From assembly GCA_016214985.1 (NCBI GenBank), contig JACRMM010000058.1, positions 62,001 through 126,000 on the forward strand: a stretch of DNA of 64,000 nucleotides, given 5' to 3'. The notes beneath the pieces are model-generated. The model searched no databases and had not been told where the DNA came from. It was given only the letters and a program-made list of their open reading frames with translations. The first letter of the stretch is position 1. Every line of letters starts with the position of its first letter. This DNA is from Deltaproteobacteria bacterium (lineage in GTDB: Bacteria; Desulfobacterota; Deferrisomatia; Deferrisomatales; JACRMM01). The position numbers and the translations under genes are program-made. Below, in pieces: positions 23,434-33,519 of this stretch.

Positions 23434-25128
23434 GTGAACCAGCGCATCGTCGTCATCGGCGGAGTCGCCGCCGGACCCAAGGCCGCGGCGAGAGCCCGGC
23501 GTCTCGACCCAAGAGCGGAGATCACGATCTTGGAGCGGGGGGAGCACGCCTCCTACGGCGCCTGCGGCTTCCCCTATCACCTGGCCGGGGAGGTGGAGGA
23601 CCTCGACGAGCTCCGACAAACCGCCAACGGCGCGGTCCGGGACGAGGGGTTCTTTCGCAAGGTCAAGGAGATCGCTCTCCTCACCGGCGCCGACGCGATC
23701 GAGATCCGCCGGGAGAGTCGCGAGGTCGTGTACCGCCACCGGACTTCGGGCGAGACCCGGCTGCTGCCCTACGACCGCCTCGTCCTGGCGACCGGGGCCC
23801 GGGCCGTGACGCCTCCGATCCCCGGGGTCGGCCTGGACAACGTGTTCGTGCTCAAGGAGTTCACCAATGCCGGCCTCCTGAGGGCGGCGGCCGAGGCGAC
23901 CGAGGCCCGGGCCAAGGGGGAGCCCCGAGCCGTGATCGTCGGCGCCGGCCTGATTGGGCTCGAGGTGGCCGAGGCGCTCCTTGTGCGGAGCTGGCACGTC
24001 ACCGCGGTGGAGATGGCGTCCCAGGTGCTCCCTGCTCTCGATCCCGAGATTGCGGCCCATCTGGAGAAATACGCCCGCGGCCGGGGTCTGGCCGTGCTCA
24101 CCGGGAGCCGGGTCGAGGCCCTCGTCGGGACCGCCGAGGGCACGGTCTCGTCCGTGCGCCTCGCTGACCGGGAGGTTCCCGCCGACCTCGTCCTCGTGGC
24201 CGTCGGCGTGCGGCCAGAGGTCGAGCTCGCCCGGGCGTCGGGGCTCGTCCTGGGGCCCACGGGAGCCATCGCCGTGGACGAGCACCTGCGCACAAGCGAC
24301 CCGGCGATCTACGCCGCCGGCGACTGTGCCGAGAAGCGCCACACCGTTTCGGGCCGGCCCTGCTGGGTTCCCCTCGGGTCCACCGCCAACCGCGAAGGGA
24401 GAGTCGCGGGCACCAACGCGGTGCTGGGCCCCTCGGAGACCTTCCCGGGGGTCGCGGGCACGCTCGTGATGCGGTTCTTCGACCTGACCGTGGCGCGGAT
24501 GGGGTTGGGCGAGGCCGAGGCGCGAAGCCTCGGGTTCGACGTGGAGACGGCCATCGCCGTGGGTTCCGACAAGCCCCACTTCATGGAGGGTGCCGAGGCG
24601 GTGCTCCTGAAGCTGATCGCCGACCGCGCCACCCGGCGGCTGCTGGGTGTCCAGGGCGTTGGCACCGGAGACGTGGCCCGCAGGGTCGATGCGACGGCCG
24701 CGCCGCTCATGACCGGCATGACCGTGGATCAGGTGGCCAACCTCGATTTGCTGTACGCGCCGCCCTACTCCCCTCCCATGGATCCCCTGGCCGTGGCGGC
24801 TAACACCCTGCGCAACAAGCTCGACGGCGTGGCCCGGGGGCTGCCTCCGGCGGAATACCGAGCCTGGATGTCGGCCGAGCGCGCCTGCTGCCTCGTGGAC
24901 GTGCGAAGCCCCGAAGAGCATCGGACCCTCCCGTTCCCCGGCGGCCGGCCCATCCCCCTGGGTGCTCTGCGCGCTCGGGCCGGGGAGATCCCGCGGGACC
25001 ACCCAGTGGTGCTCCTCTGCAAGCAGGGAACGAGAGGCTACGAAGGGCAGAGGGCGCTGGAGGGGCTTGGTTTCGAGGGCGTGACGTACCTGGAGGGTGG
25101 GGTGCTGGGCTGGCCGTACGGTGATTGA
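23434..25128 (+). CDS. CoA-disulfide/persulfide reductase with C-terminal rhodanese domain
   Basis: A 564-residue flavoprotein. VVIGGVAAGPKAAAR binds FAD, SYGACGFPYHLAG carries the single active cysteine C44 typical of CoA-disulfide reductases, and VIVGAGLIGLEVAEAL is the NAD(P)H site. From about residue 470 a rhodanese domain follows with its cysteine at 529 (VVLLCKQGTRGYEG). Fused enzymes of this type reduce CoA persulfide and polysulfide to sulfide (Npsr-like). CGAGGAGGAGC precedes ATG 23434. It ties this locus to sulfur or polysulfide metabolism. Confidence 0.9.
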   Translation: MNQRIVVIGGVAAGPKAAARARRLDPRAEITILERGEHASYGACGFPYHLAGEVEDLDELRQTANGAVRDEGFFRKVKEIALLTGADAIEIRRESREVVYRHRTSGETRLLPYDRLVLATGARAVTPPIPGVGLDNVFVLKEFTNAGLLRAAAEATEARAKGEPRAVIVGAGLIGLEVAEALLVRSWHVTAVEMASQVLPALDPEIAAHLEKYARGRGLAVLTGSRVEALVGTAEGTVSSVRLADREVPADLVLVAVGVRPEVELARASGLVLGPTGAIAVDEHLRTSDPAIYAAGDCAEKRHTVSGRPCWVPLGSTANREGRVAGTNAVLGPSETFPGVAGTLVMRFFDLTVARMGLGEAEARSLGFDVETAIAVGSDKPHFMEGAEAVLLKLIADRATRRLLGVQGVGTGDVARRVDATAAPLMTGMTVDQVANLDLLYAPPYSPPMDPLAVAANTLRNKLDGVARGLPPAEYRAWMSAERACCLVDVRSPEEHRTLPFPGGRPIPLGALRARAGEIPRDHPVVLLCKQGTRGYEGQRALEGLGFEGVTYLEGGVLGWPYGD

Positions 25129-25226
25129 GCCGAGAAACGAGGGATCCTCCTGGCCGGCGGCGGCGCGCACCTGCTACTCTGATCGTGAGTTTCCATCCGG
25201 GTTCGCCGCGTGCCGGGAGGTTCGCC

Positions 25227-25718
25227 ATGAGCGCCCAGCGCTTCCGATCGCTGTTCGCCGTCGCCGTCGCTGGATGCCTCACCGGTGCGGTGCTGGAGGC
25301 CCGTCACGTGTCCTGGCGGGTGCCTCGGGGTGGTGGTTGTGCCGGCGTCGGGGTCGACCCCGCGGCGGTAACGGAGAGCTACCGGCCGATCCTCGAGGCC
25401 CAGGCCGCCGGCCGGCCGGAGGAGGCGCTCCTGTCACTGCAGGAGCGGACCGAGAAGGGTCCGTATCCCGGCTATGCCTGGTTCCTTCTCGGGGAGGCGG
25501 CGTTCCGGGAGCAGTCCTACGCGGCCGCCGTGCACGGCTTCCGGAGGGCCGTGGAGGTCGACCCCTCGGTCACGGACCGCGGGGCCGCCCTGCGAGCCCC
25601 TTCGGTGCTTCGCGCGTCCCTGGATTCGATCCAGCGGAGCAACTGGGCGAGCACCCACCCGCCGGAGCTGGCGGATCTGCGCTACCTCCAGCGGCGCCTG
25701 CTGGGGGGGTGCGAGTGA
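25227..25718 (+). CDS. Hypothetical protein with TPR-like region
   Basis: A 163-residue protein from ATG 25227 with GGGAGG six bases upstream. The N-terminus is hydrophobic (SLFAVAVAGCLTGAVLEA) and looks like a signal or anchor; AGC may be a weak lipobox. ILEAQAAGRPEEALLSLQER and AWFLLGEAAFREQSYAAAVH resemble two tetratricopeptide helices. It lies between the persulfide reductase and the permease, all on the same strand. Its function is unknown; it may be a periplasmic scaffold. Confidence 0.55.
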   Translation: MSAQRFRSLFAVAVAGCLTGAVLEARHVSWRVPRGGGCAGVGVDPAAVTESYRPILEAQAAGRPEEALLSLQERTEKGPYPGYAWFLLGEAAFREQSYAAAVHGFRRAVEVDPSVTDRGAALRAPSVLRASLDSIQRSNWASTHPPELADLRYLQRRLLGGCE

Positions 25719-25752
25719 GGCGACCGCCGGAACGGGGTGCAGGAGAGCTCGG

Positions 25753-26814
25753 ATGATGTGGACGTACGTGGGACAGGTGGTTGCGGCGACCTGGCAGACG
25801 CTGGCGGACGCATCGCCCTACCTGCTGTTCGGCTTTCTCGTCGCCGGGATCGTGCAGGCCTTCGTGTCGGCCGACCTCGTGGCTCGGCACCTGGGCCGGG
25901 GGTGGGTCTCGTCGCCGATCAAGGCGGCCCTCTTCGGCATCCCTCTGCCCCTGTGCTCCTGCGGGGTGCTTCCGGCGGCGATGAATCTTCGGAAGAAGGG
26001 CGCGAGCCGCGGCGCAGTGCTCGCGTTCCTCGTGTCGACGCCGGAGACCGGGGCGGATTCGATCGTTCTCTCCTTCGCGCTCCTGGGTCCGGTGCTGGCC
26101 CTGTTCCGGCCGCTGGCGGCCTTCGTCACCGCGGTCGCGGCCGGGGTGTGGGAGAACCTCGTAGGGGGGGAGGACGGAGCCGCGGAAGCCGCCCCGCACG
26201 GCTGCGGGTGCGGAGCAGACGAGGCCACGGCCACGGCGCCGGTAGCCGCCCGACTGCGCGCCGGGCTCCGCTTCGCCTTCGGCGACCTCCTGGGCGACCT
26301 CGCGCCCTGGCTGGGCGTGGGGTTCGTCGTGGCCGGAGTGATCACGGCGTCGCTGCCGGAGGGGTTCCTGGCCGGCCCGCTGGGAACGGGCCCCTTGTCG
26401 TATCTCGTGATGCTGGCGGCGGGCGTGCCGCTCTACCTGTGCGCCACCGCGTCCACGCCCATCGCTGCTGCGCTCCTGGTCAAAGGCCTGAGCCCGGGTG
26501 CGGCACTGGTCTTCCTGCTGGCCGGGCCGGCGACGAACGCCGCGACCGTTACCGCGCTGTCCGGCGCGCTCGGGTGGCGGACGACGCTGCGCTACCTCGC
26601 GGCCATCTCCCTGGTGTCCGTTGGAATGGGCGCCCTACTCGATGCGCTCTTTCCCCTCTCGGGCCGAGCGGCTCGTGCGATGATGGCAGGCGGGGGCGAG
26701 CTCTTCCCTCCGGCGGTGGGCGTCGCGGCGGCACTGCTGTTCCTGGCCCTGATCGTCCGTCGATTTCTGCCTCGGCAGACGCCGCCGCCCCATCCCTGCC
26801 CGGGCTCTACCTGA
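25753..26814 (+). CDS. Permease of the SO_0444 Cu/Zn efflux type
   Basis: A 353-residue membrane protein with about eight hydrophobic segments. IPLPLCSCGVLPAAMNLRKK (C68, C70) is the signature of this permease family, and GPATNAATVTALSGALGW its second-half counterpart. A cytoplasmic loop APHGCGCGADE between the halves is rich in cysteine and histidine, suiting soft-metal binding. The family exports metals such as Cu or Zn in some species; arsenic-type substrates are also proposed. ATG 25753 or 25756 may start it. It converges with the chemoreceptor gene 45 bases away. Confidence 0.85.
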   Translation: MMWTYVGQVVAATWQTLADASPYLLFGFLVAGIVQAFVSADLVARHLGRGWVSSPIKAALFGIPLPLCSCGVLPAAMNLRKKGASRGAVLAFLVSTPETGADSIVLSFALLGPVLALFRPLAAFVTAVAAGVWENLVGGEDGAAEAAPHGCGCGADEATATAPVAARLRAGLRFAFGDLLGDLAPWLGVGFVVAGVITASLPEGFLAGPLGTGPLSYLVMLAAGVPLYLCATASTPIAAALLVKGLSPGAALVFLLAGPATNAATVTALSGALGWRTTLRYLAAISLVSVGMGALLDALFPLSGRAARAMMAGGGELFPPAVGVAAALLFLALIVRRFLPRQTPPPHPCPGST

Positions 26815-26859
26815 ACCACTTCGAAGCGGCTCGGGTAGCCGCCCAACCGCTCCTGTGAG

Positions 26860-29259
26860 TCACACCTTGAAGGTCCCCACCTCCTCTTCGAGGGCGGTCG
26901 TCTGGCGGGAGAGGATCTCCACGACCTGCTCGAGCTCCGCGGTGCGGGCCGCATTGCTCTCGGCGATGGTGCGGATGCGGGTGACCGCTTCGACCACCTG
27001 ACCGCTCCGCTCGGTCTGGTTGCGCGTCGCCTCCCCGATCTGCTCCACCATGCATCGGATGTGATCGACGTTCTGGCCGATCTGGAGGCTTCCCTGGGCC
27101 TGCTCCCGGACGCTGAAGTTGACGAGCGACGCGGTCTCCTTCATCTCCAGCGCGGAGCGCGCGAGCTGCTGTGTGCCGGCGGTGTGCTGGGCCGTCGCGC
27201 TCACGACGTCGCCGAGCATCGACGCGATGCGGTCCACCGCGAGCGTGATCTGCCGGCTCCCCTTGGCCTGCTCCTGGGTGGCCCGGGCGATGTTCCGGGC
27301 CTGGTCCAAGGAAGCGAAGGCGCTTCCCCGGATCTTGTCCAGCGCCGCCCCGGCGTCGCGGGCCCGCCCCACCTCCTGCTCCGCTCGCGTGCGCCCGGCG
27401 CTCATCGCCGCGACCGCGTCCCGCGCCCCCTGCTGGAGGTGCTCGATGATCGAGGCGATTTCCTGCGTCGAGGCAGCGGTGCGCTCGGCGAGCTCTCCGA
27501 TCTCGGCCGCCACCACGGCGAAGCCCTTGCCATGCTCGCCGGCCTGAGCTGCGATGATCGCCGCGTTGAGGGCGAGAAGGCCGGTCTGGTCCGCGACCTC
27601 GTCGATCACGGTGAGGATCTTTCCGATGGCCGTGGCGCGGCCTCCCAGGTTCTCGATCACCTGATTGGAGCGATCCGAAAGCTCCTTCAGGGCTGTAACG
27701 CCCTGGATCGACGCGTCGACCGCCTCTTTGCCCTTCTCGGCGTCGCGCGCCACCTCTTCGGAGAGTCGGCTCGTGTTCTCGGCGTTCTCCTGGATTCCTT
27801 TCACGCTCGCGTCGAGCTCGACCACGGCGGATGCGGTCTCCTCGGCCGAGGAGGCCAGGGTCTCCATGCTCGCGGTGATCTGCTGACTCACGGTCGACAT
27901 CTGGGCAATTGACGAGGAGACCTCGTCGACCGTGGCGAAGAGGTGCTCCACCTGGGAGGCGATCGCCTGGTTCGTGGCCCCGAGCTGCTGAGTGGCCGCC
28001 GAGCTCTGGACCGCCGAGTCGATGAGCTCGGTTGTGCTCTGGGCGATGCCCGCGACGGCCTGATCGATGCCCCGCAGGGCGGCCACGGAGTCGCCCAGGA
28101 GCTCGGCCTGGCGGGCCGCCCCCTCGTTTACCTCGCGGTGTGAGCGCGCCACCTGCTCGCTGGCCTGGGACAGGTCGCCCGCCACCTGCCCCAGCCGCCG
28201 GACGGTGTTTCGCATCCGTTCGACGAAGCGGTTGAAGCTCTGGGCGAGCTCCCCCACCTCGTCCCCGGAGCGAACCTCGAGGGCCCGGGTCAGGTCCGCT
28301 TCGCCCGTGGAGATCTCCGACAGCGTGGCGACCACCGTGCCGAGGGGCGAGACCAGGGATCGCACGGTGACGAAGAGAAGCGCCGTGATGAGACCGAGCC
28401 CCACGGCAAAGGCGGCTCCGACGACGATCTGGGCCGCGCGGCGCTGTCGGGCGGTGGCGGTGACGTCGGCGCTCAGGCCCATGTACACGCCTCGACTGCC
28501 CCAGGGTGAGAAGAGGTGTTGATACCGGTGATCGCCGCGCGTCTCGGTAATGTCGAGCGACTCGGGCGAGAGGCGCTGCGGGAGGGTTAGGCCCGGCAGC
28601 GTCGAGGCGAGGATCCGGTCGGGGGACGCGACCGAGATCTCGAGGCTCTCGCGGAAGTGCTGCTTCTGGCGCAGGAGGAACGCCTGGTCGAGTCGCGTGA
28701 CGAACGCCACGGCGCCTGCAATCGAGTCCCCGTCCAGGAGCGGTCCCACCGTGACCCGCTCGGCACCTCCGGCTCGGACGATGAGCTCGGTCCGCACGGC
28801 GTCGTCGAGGTCCGGGCCGTGGTCCGCGAGGAGCCCGTGCTCGAAGACCGGCTTCAGGAGGTCCTGAAAGTCGGCGAGGTCTCCCCGCTCCTCCGCCGCG
28901 GAGCGCAGGACGACACGGCCGTCTCGGCCGAGGACGAGGACGTCGTCGGCGCCCACGAGCTCGCGGGTCTGCTGCAGGAAGGTCTTCAGGAACGCGGTGT
29001 TCCCGTGGGCAACGCCGTAGAGCCCATCGGCGAGAGCCTGCTGCGTCACGATCATCTTCATGGCGGTCGTGGCCATGCGGGTGCGGTCCTTCATCGCCCC
29101 TTCGAGCACCCCGGCGAGCCCGGCCAGGTGGGCGCGCTCGTTGGCCGCGGCGAGGCTCCCCAGGCTGACGGAGAGGAACACGCCCGACCCCGCGGCGCAC
29201 GCGGCGAGGACCAGCACGGGGACGACCAGGAGCTTGTGTCTGAGGCGCAGCGGCTTCAT
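26860..29259 (-). CDS. Methyl-accepting chemotaxis protein 1
   Basis: A 799-residue chemoreceptor: membrane helix 1 at about residues 10-32, a periplasmic sensor of about 235 residues, membrane helix 2 at about 276-299, HAMP at about 301-355, and a long cytoplasmic signalling domain. The hairpin tip contains [20 protein letters not shown]. The C-terminus (EEEVGTFKV) lacks a CheR-binding pentapeptide. It is the last gene after two PhnD-like binding-protein genes (49-base gap), which suggests that it receives signals from one or both liganded binding proteins. Confidence 0.92.
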   Translation of the reverse strand: MKPLRLRHKLLVVPVLVLAACAAGSGVFLSVSLGSLAAANERAHLAGLAGVLEGAMKDRTRMATTAMKMIVTQQALADGLYGVAHGNTAFLKTFLQQTRELVGADDVLVLGRDGRVVLRSAAEERGDLADFQDLLKPVFEHGLLADHGPDLDDAVRTELIVRAGGAERVTVGPLLDGDSIAGAVAFVTRLDQAFLLRQKQHFRESLEISVASPDRILASTLPGLTLPQRLSPESLDITETRGDHRYQHLFSPWGSRGVYMGLSADVTATARQRRAAQIVVGAAFAVGLGLITALLFVTVRSLVSPLGTVVATLSEISTGEADLTRALEVRSGDEVGELAQSFNRFVERMRNTVRRLGQVAGDLSQASEQVARSHREVNEGAARQAELLGDSVAALRGIDQAVAGIAQSTTELIDSAVQSSAATQQLGATNQAIASQVEHLFATVDEVSSSIAQMSTVSQQITASMETLASSAEETASAVVELDASVKGIQENAENTSRLSEEVARDAEKGKEAVDASIQGVTALKELSDRSNQVIENLGGRATAIGKILTVIDEVADQTGLLALNAAIIAAQAGEHGKGFAVVAAEIGELAERTAASTQEIASIIEHLQQGARDAVAAMSAGRTRAEQEVGRARDAGAALDKIRGSAFASLDQARNIARATQEQAKGSRQITLAVDRIASMLGDVVSATAQHTAGTQQLARSALEMKETASLVNFSVREQAQGSLQIGQNVDHIRCMVEQIGEATRNQTERSGQVVEAVTRIRTIAESNAARTAELEQVVEILSRQTTALEEEVGTFKV

Positions 29260-29308
29260 CGTCGTCCACCTGTGGCCTTCGGTGCGGGGGCGCCGGGACG
29301 GGGCGATA

Positions 29309-30115
29309 TTACAGCTGGGGCCACTGGTAGCTCCTCGGGTCCATGCCGCCGCGCCTCATCAGGTCCAGCGAGAAGTCCAGCTTACCGCCGTCGAAGGGCT
29401 CCATGGTCTTTACGCCGAACTCCTTTCCGGACGCGAGGGCGGCCCGGAAGAGCTTCTCGCGAACCGCCGGCGCAACGCCCTTCGAGGCGGTCAGGATGTT
29501 GTCGGGGTTTCGCGCCTCGGAGATCCCGGGGAGCTCGTGGGCCGCGAGCCCCGGGAACTCCCCCTGGTGGTCCTTCCACCACCAGCTCTTGACGAACGCG
29601 GCCGCTGCCTTCCCGTCTGTGACTGCCGCCGCCGCAACCCCATGGCTCCCGACGCCGAGCCTTGCCTTTCCCCGCGTGGCCGCCTTGGCCGCTGACTCGC
29701 CGGAGCTCGCTGCCACCGTGTAGGCGATCTCGGCCGGGGAGGTCCGGAGGAGCTCTTCCGGGTTCTTCCCCTTGGGGCAGAGCAGAACCGCCCCGTAGGA
29801 CTCCTTGCCGTCCACCCCCTGGAGCATCGGCGTTCCCAGCGCCCGGGCCCTCAGGACCGCCTGGACGAAGGACCCGATGTAGACCAGGCAGGGGGTCCCA
29901 TGCTCGAACGCCTCCAGAATCTCGGGGTAGGACTTCGCGATCCTGGCCGTGACGGAGACGCCGGAGCGCTGGCTCAGGGCCGAGGAGATCGCTTCGGCCT
30001 GCGCCCCGCGGTCCTTCCAGGCGGGCTGGAAGAAGCAGGTGACCTTGTCCCCGCCGGAGGCCGCCAGGGGAGCGGTCAGCAGCGCCAGGACGACACCGGA
30101 ACGCAGCGTCTTCAT
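29309..30115 (-). CDS. PhnD-like periplasmic binding protein 1
   Basis: A 268-residue exported protein (signal [20 protein letters not shown]) of the phosphate/phosphite/phosphonate binding-protein fold. [20 protein letters not shown] and [20 protein letters not shown] are shared almost exactly in position with the neighbour at 30212-31009, so the two are tandem duplicates. [17 protein letters not shown] is a matching tryptophan-rich loop likely at the ligand site. No ABC permease or ATPase is encoded nearby. A sensory role with the adjacent chemoreceptors is therefore more likely than transport. Confidence 0.82.
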   Translation of the reverse strand: MKTLRSGVVLALLTAPLAASGGDKVTCFFQPAWKDRGAQAEAISSALSQRSGVSVTARIAKSYPEILEAFEHGTPCLVYIGSFVQAVLRARALGTPMLQGVDGKESYGAVLLCPKGKNPEELLRTSPAEIAYTVAASSGESAAKAATRGKARLGVGSHGVAAAAVTDGKAAAAFVKSWWWKDHQGEFPGLAAHELPGISEARNPDNILTASKGVAPAVREKLFRAALASGKEFGVKTMEPFDGGKLDFSLDLMRRGGMDPRSYQWPQL

Positions 30116-30211
30116 TGGGTGTCCTTTCATCGAGGAGCGGCGTCGGAACGTCCGATGGCGGAGGGGACAGGTCCGGCTCGTCGTCCTCCCCCGCCCGCGA
30201 CGGTCAACGGG

Positions 30212-31009
30212 TTACCACTGGTAGTTCACGGGCGAGATCCCTCCGCGCTTCATCAGGTCCAGCGAGAACTCGAGGCTCGTGGCGCCGAAGCGGACGGTCT
30301 CCTGGCCGCCGAACACCTCTTTCGAGGCCAGCGCCGCCTTGAGGATCTTGTCCCGATCTTCCGGAGACAGCGCCTTGGACCCGGTGAGCACGTTGTCGGG
30401 GTTCTTGACGTCGGACACTCCGGGGACCTCGTACACCTCGAAGTCCGCGAACTCCTTCTGGTGGCTCTTCCACCACCAGTTCTTGACGAACGCCGCCTTG
30501 GCTTTCCCGGCCACCACCGCAGCAACCGCAGCGTCGTGGGACGCGACCGCGATTGACGCCTTGCCGCCGGTGGCGGCCTTGGCGCCGGACTCGCCGGAGC
30601 TCGCGGCCACGGCGTAGGCCACCTCCGCGGGGCTGTCCCTCAAGATGGCCTGGGGGTCCTGCCCCTTGGGGTAGACCATCCAGGAGCCGTAGAACTCCTT
30701 ACCGTCCTTCACCTGAAGGAGCGGGGCGCCGAGGTGCTTGGCCTGGATGATGGCCTGGCAGAAGGATCCCACGTACACGAGGCACGCTTCCTTGGACTCG
30801 AACGCCTCGAGGATCTCCGGGTAGCTCTTGGCCACCTTCGCTGCGATCGCGACCCCCGACCCCTCGCTCAGCTTGGAGGCGATGGCGTTGGCCTTCTCCG
30901 TCTGGTGGTCCCAGGCGGGCGGGAAGTAGAGCGTCACGTTCGGGCCCGCGACGGCGCGGGTCGCGACCAGGAGGCCCAGGGCGAGCAGGAGGGCGGTGGT
31001 CTTTCGCAT
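30212..31009 (-). CDS. PhnD-like periplasmic binding protein 2
   Basis: A 265-residue exported protein beginning MRKTTALLLALGLLVATRAV and then NVTLYFPPAWDHQTEKANA. It is the tandem paralogue of the gene at 29309-30115 and shares [29 protein letters not shown] and FVKNWWWKSHQKEF. It is the first gene after a sigma-28-type promoter on the minus strand (31084-31110), and would be transcribed with binding protein 1 and chemoreceptor 1. ATG 31009 is preceded by GGAGGAGACGACTC. Confidence 0.85.
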   Translation of the reverse strand: MRKTTALLLALGLLVATRAVAGPNVTLYFPPAWDHQTEKANAIASKLSEGSGVAIAAKVAKSYPEILEAFESKEACLVYVGSFCQAIIQAKHLGAPLLQVKDGKEFYGSWMVYPKGQDPQAILRDSPAEVAYAVAASSGESGAKAATGGKASIAVASHDAAVAAVVAGKAKAAFVKNWWWKSHQKEFADFEVYEVPGVSDVKNPDNVLTGSKALSPEDRDKILKAALASKEVFGGQETVRFGATSLEFSLDLMKRGGISPVNYQW

Positions 31010-31083
31010 GAGTCGTCTCCTCCGGGAGGGGCCGGGCGGCCGACGCATGGCCTCCCGGCGAGTGAACCAACGAAGCAAGAAGA

Positions 31084-31110
31084 GGATCGGCCCCGTGCCG
31101 AAAACCTTTA
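31084..31110 (-). promoter_or_regulatory. Sigma-28 (FliA-type) promoter for the binding-protein operon
   Basis: On the minus strand TAAA (31110-31107), a 15-base spacer and GCCGATCC (31091-31084) match the flagellar sigma-28 consensus TAAA-N15-GCCGATAA in six of eight -10 bases. It lies 75-101 bases before the PhnD-like gene at 31009. The divergent copy at 31180-31206 supports it. No competing -35/-10 of sigma-70 type is obvious. Confidence 0.7.
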
Positions 31111-31179
31111 GGCCCAACGGGCACGACGACGAGAAACGCAGTTCTACGATTGCATCGGGAAAATCGAGTTCCCGGTTCC

Positions 31180-31206
31180 TAAAGATTGTTCGGGGAACGC
31201 CGATAT
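31180..31206 (+). promoter_or_regulatory. Sigma-28 (FliA-type) promoter for chemoreceptor 2
   Basis: TAAA at 31180-31183, a spacer of exactly 15 bases and GCCGATAT at 31199-31206 match the sigma-28 consensus at all but the last -10 base. The predicted start of transcription is near 31213, about 65 bases before ATG 31278. Sigma-28 promoters normally drive late flagellar and chemotaxis genes, which agrees with the product. Confidence 0.8.
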
Positions 31207-31277
31207 GAATTTTCACGCCCCAGCTGGAACCGCCGGGTCCAAGCGCAGGTCCTGCGCGCAGAAGTTAGGAGTACCCC

Positions 31278-33449
31278 ATGAGGCAATTCTTCCGTGGGAT
31301 GAGGGTCAAGCTGATCGCCGCCTCCATGACGGCGGTCGTCCTCTCGGTCGCCGTCATGTACTACGGCGTCCGTTTCAAGGTCTCCCAGGAGCTGGGGCGG
31401 CTTGAGGACCAGATCCTGGAAAAGACCGTCCAGCACCTGGTGACGACGCTCACAAGCATCTCCGAGAAGAGGGACAAGGACCAGAAGATCTTCGCCGAGA
31501 AGCAGGGGGCTCAGCGGCGGATCCTGGAGGAGCAGCAGGCGGCCCAGCAGAAGATCTTCGAGGAGAAGCAGGCCACCCAGCAGCGGATGATCGCGACGAT
31601 CATTCGGGAGAAGGGACAGAGCGTCGCGACGCTCGTGGCCAAGATCGCGGTCGAACCGGTCCTTTACTCCGACACCCTGAAGCTCGACGGGATCGTGAAG
31701 GCGGCGCGAGCGGACCGTCAGATCGCGTACCTGTTCGCCACCGGCAAGAGCGGGAAGGTGATCAACTCCCTCGGCGAGGCGCTGAACATCCCGAAGGCCG
31801 AGTACGGGAAGTTCGGGGTCAAGCCCGGCGACGCAAACGCGACCCTGTCCTCCCTGGCGCCCAACCCCTCACTGTTGGCGTTCAAGACGCCGATGAGCGA
31901 CGAGGGGGTCACCGTGGGAGCGCTTCACGTGGGGGTCTTTCGGACCCTCGTGGGGGGAGCCGACCTCGGGGCGAAAGACGGCGCGGCGGCCTCTGCCGGC
32001 ACCCCGGCCGGCTCGGCCGAATCGAAGGACGCGCAGGCCGGAAACTCTTCGCCCGAGGCAGGGGAAGCCCAGGCGGGGACGACGGGGGTCAATCACGAGT
32101 TGGCGCGCGAGCTCGCGGCGATGACGAACAGCGACGTCGCCTTCTTCGGCCCCAAGGGGTCGCTCGGAGCCTCGTCCGAGGGGGCGCAGGTCTTCTCGGA
32201 TTCGCAAGCGGGCGCAGAGGAGGCACGCCGCACCCGCGTCACGGTCCACCGGCGGGCTTCCGTCGAAGGAAAAGTCTACAACGTCGCCTACGTGCTCCTG
32301 AAGAACGCGGGAGAGGGGACCGTGCTCGGGGTCGCCCTCCCCATGGACGCCACGGCGAGCGCCAACCGGGCGATCGGTCTGGTGCTCCTCCTCTCCGGAG
32401 GGCTCGCCCTGCTGGTCTCCTTCGTGGTCGCCTTCGGGGCTGCCCTGCGCATCGCGAGGCCCCTCACCGCGCTGACCGCCGTGACCGAGCAGATCGCCGC
32501 CGGCGACCTCACGTGCGAGGTCACGGGAGCCGACTCCGGCGACGAGATCGGCGTGCTGGCTGCGGGCGTCAGCCGGCTCGCAGAGAACCTCAAGGGAATC
32601 CTGACGCGGATCCGAGACCTCTCCACCGAGCTGGCCGATGCGGCCCATACGACCGCCGGCGCCTCGGATCGGATGGTCGGAGGCGCCTCGGACCAGAAGC
32701 GCCAGCTGGAGCAGGTGAGCGAGTCCTCGGCCGAGATCACGCGCGCTCTGGCGGACGTCGCGAGAACGGCCGCACAGTCCCTGGAGTCGTCACAGCTCGC
32801 CCTTCAGGCAGCCAACGAGGGCAAGGAGAAGGTGGGGGTCAGCGCCCAGGCCATGGCCGGCGTCTCGGCCTCGGTGGACCAGACCGCCGGGGCGATCCGC
32901 AAGCTCGGCGTCCGATCCCAGGACATCGGCCAGATCCTCGGGGTCATCGACGACATCGCGGACCAGATCAACCTGCTCTCCCTGAACGCAGCCATCGAGG
33001 CGGCGCGGGCCGGCGAGCACGGCCGGGGATTCGCCGTCGTCGCCGACGAGGTCCGGAAGCTCGCGGAGAAGGCCACGCGAGCCACCAAGGACATCGAGGA
33101 GACCGTGAAGGGGATCCAGACCGAGACCGACGGGGCGGTCCATGTGATGGACTACACCGTGGAGCAGGCGGAGAGGGTGCAGGCCGCCTCCCGCACCGCG
33201 GACGAGTCCCTCGGCCGGATCGTCGACTCCTCGAAGGGCGCCGTGGACATGATCAACGTCATCGCCTCCTCCACCGAAGAGCAGTCGGCGATCCTCCAGT
33301 CGATTGCCACGAGCATGGAGGCGGTCGTCGGGGTGGCGAACGACGTCCTCACGGACGCCGGCGACGTCCGGCAGGCCGCGGCCTCCCTGTCCAAGGTCGC
33401 TGCCACGCTGAGTACAGAAGTGGCCAAGTTCAAGCTCTCGGCGAAGTAG
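31278..33449 (+). CDS. Methyl-accepting chemotaxis protein 2, with hendecad coiled coil
   Basis: A 723-residue chemoreceptor. Membrane helix 1 is at residues 11-30. Residues 69-101 are three near-identical 11-residue repeats ([33 protein letters not shown]), a hendecad coiled coil. A Cache-like region follows, then a low-complexity Ala/Gly/Ser stretch near residues 230-275, membrane helix 2 ([17 protein letters not shown]), HAMP and a signalling domain with [20 protein letters not shown]. It is driven by a sigma-28 promoter and followed by a third PhnD-like gene. Confidence 0.92.
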   Translation: MRQFFRGMRVKLIAASMTAVVLSVAVMYYGVRFKVSQELGRLEDQILEKTVQHLVTTLTSISEKRDKDQKIFAEKQGAQRRILEEQQAAQQKIFEEKQATQQRMIATIIREKGQSVATLVAKIAVEPVLYSDTLKLDGIVKAARADRQIAYLFATGKSGKVINSLGEALNIPKAEYGKFGVKPGDANATLSSLAPNPSLLAFKTPMSDEGVTVGALHVGVFRTLVGGADLGAKDGAAASAGTPAGSAESKDAQAGNSSPEAGEAQAGTTGVNHELARELAAMTNSDVAFFGPKGSLGASSEGAQVFSDSQAGAEEARRTRVTVHRRASVEGKVYNVAYVLLKNAGEGTVLGVALPMDATASANRAIGLVLLLSGGLALLVSFVVAFGAALRIARPLTALTAVTEQIAAGDLTCEVTGADSGDEIGVLAAGVSRLAENLKGILTRIRDLSTELADAAHTTAGASDRMVGGASDQKRQLEQVSESSAEITRALADVARTAAQSLESSQLALQAANEGKEKVGVSAQAMAGVSASVDQTAGAIRKLGVRSQDIGQILGVIDDIADQINLLSLNAAIEAARAGEHGRGFAVVADEVRKLAEKATRATKDIEETVKGIQTETDGAVHVMDYTVEQAERVQAASRTADESLGRIVDSSKGAVDMINVIASSTEEQSAILQSIATSMEAVVGVANDVLTDAGDVRQAAASLSKVAATLSTEVAKFKLSAK

Positions 33450-33519
33450 TCCCCCCAGGCCAGTTGTCCGCCCGCCCCGGCGGGCCTTACCCAACCCCCG
33501 CACGCAAGGAGGTACCCTT

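Noticed and set aside
33467-33490. Terminator after chemoreceptor 2
   Set aside because: A GC-rich hairpin (CCCGCC-CC-GGCGGG) is present, but no T-run follows it and the next gene starts within 40 bases.
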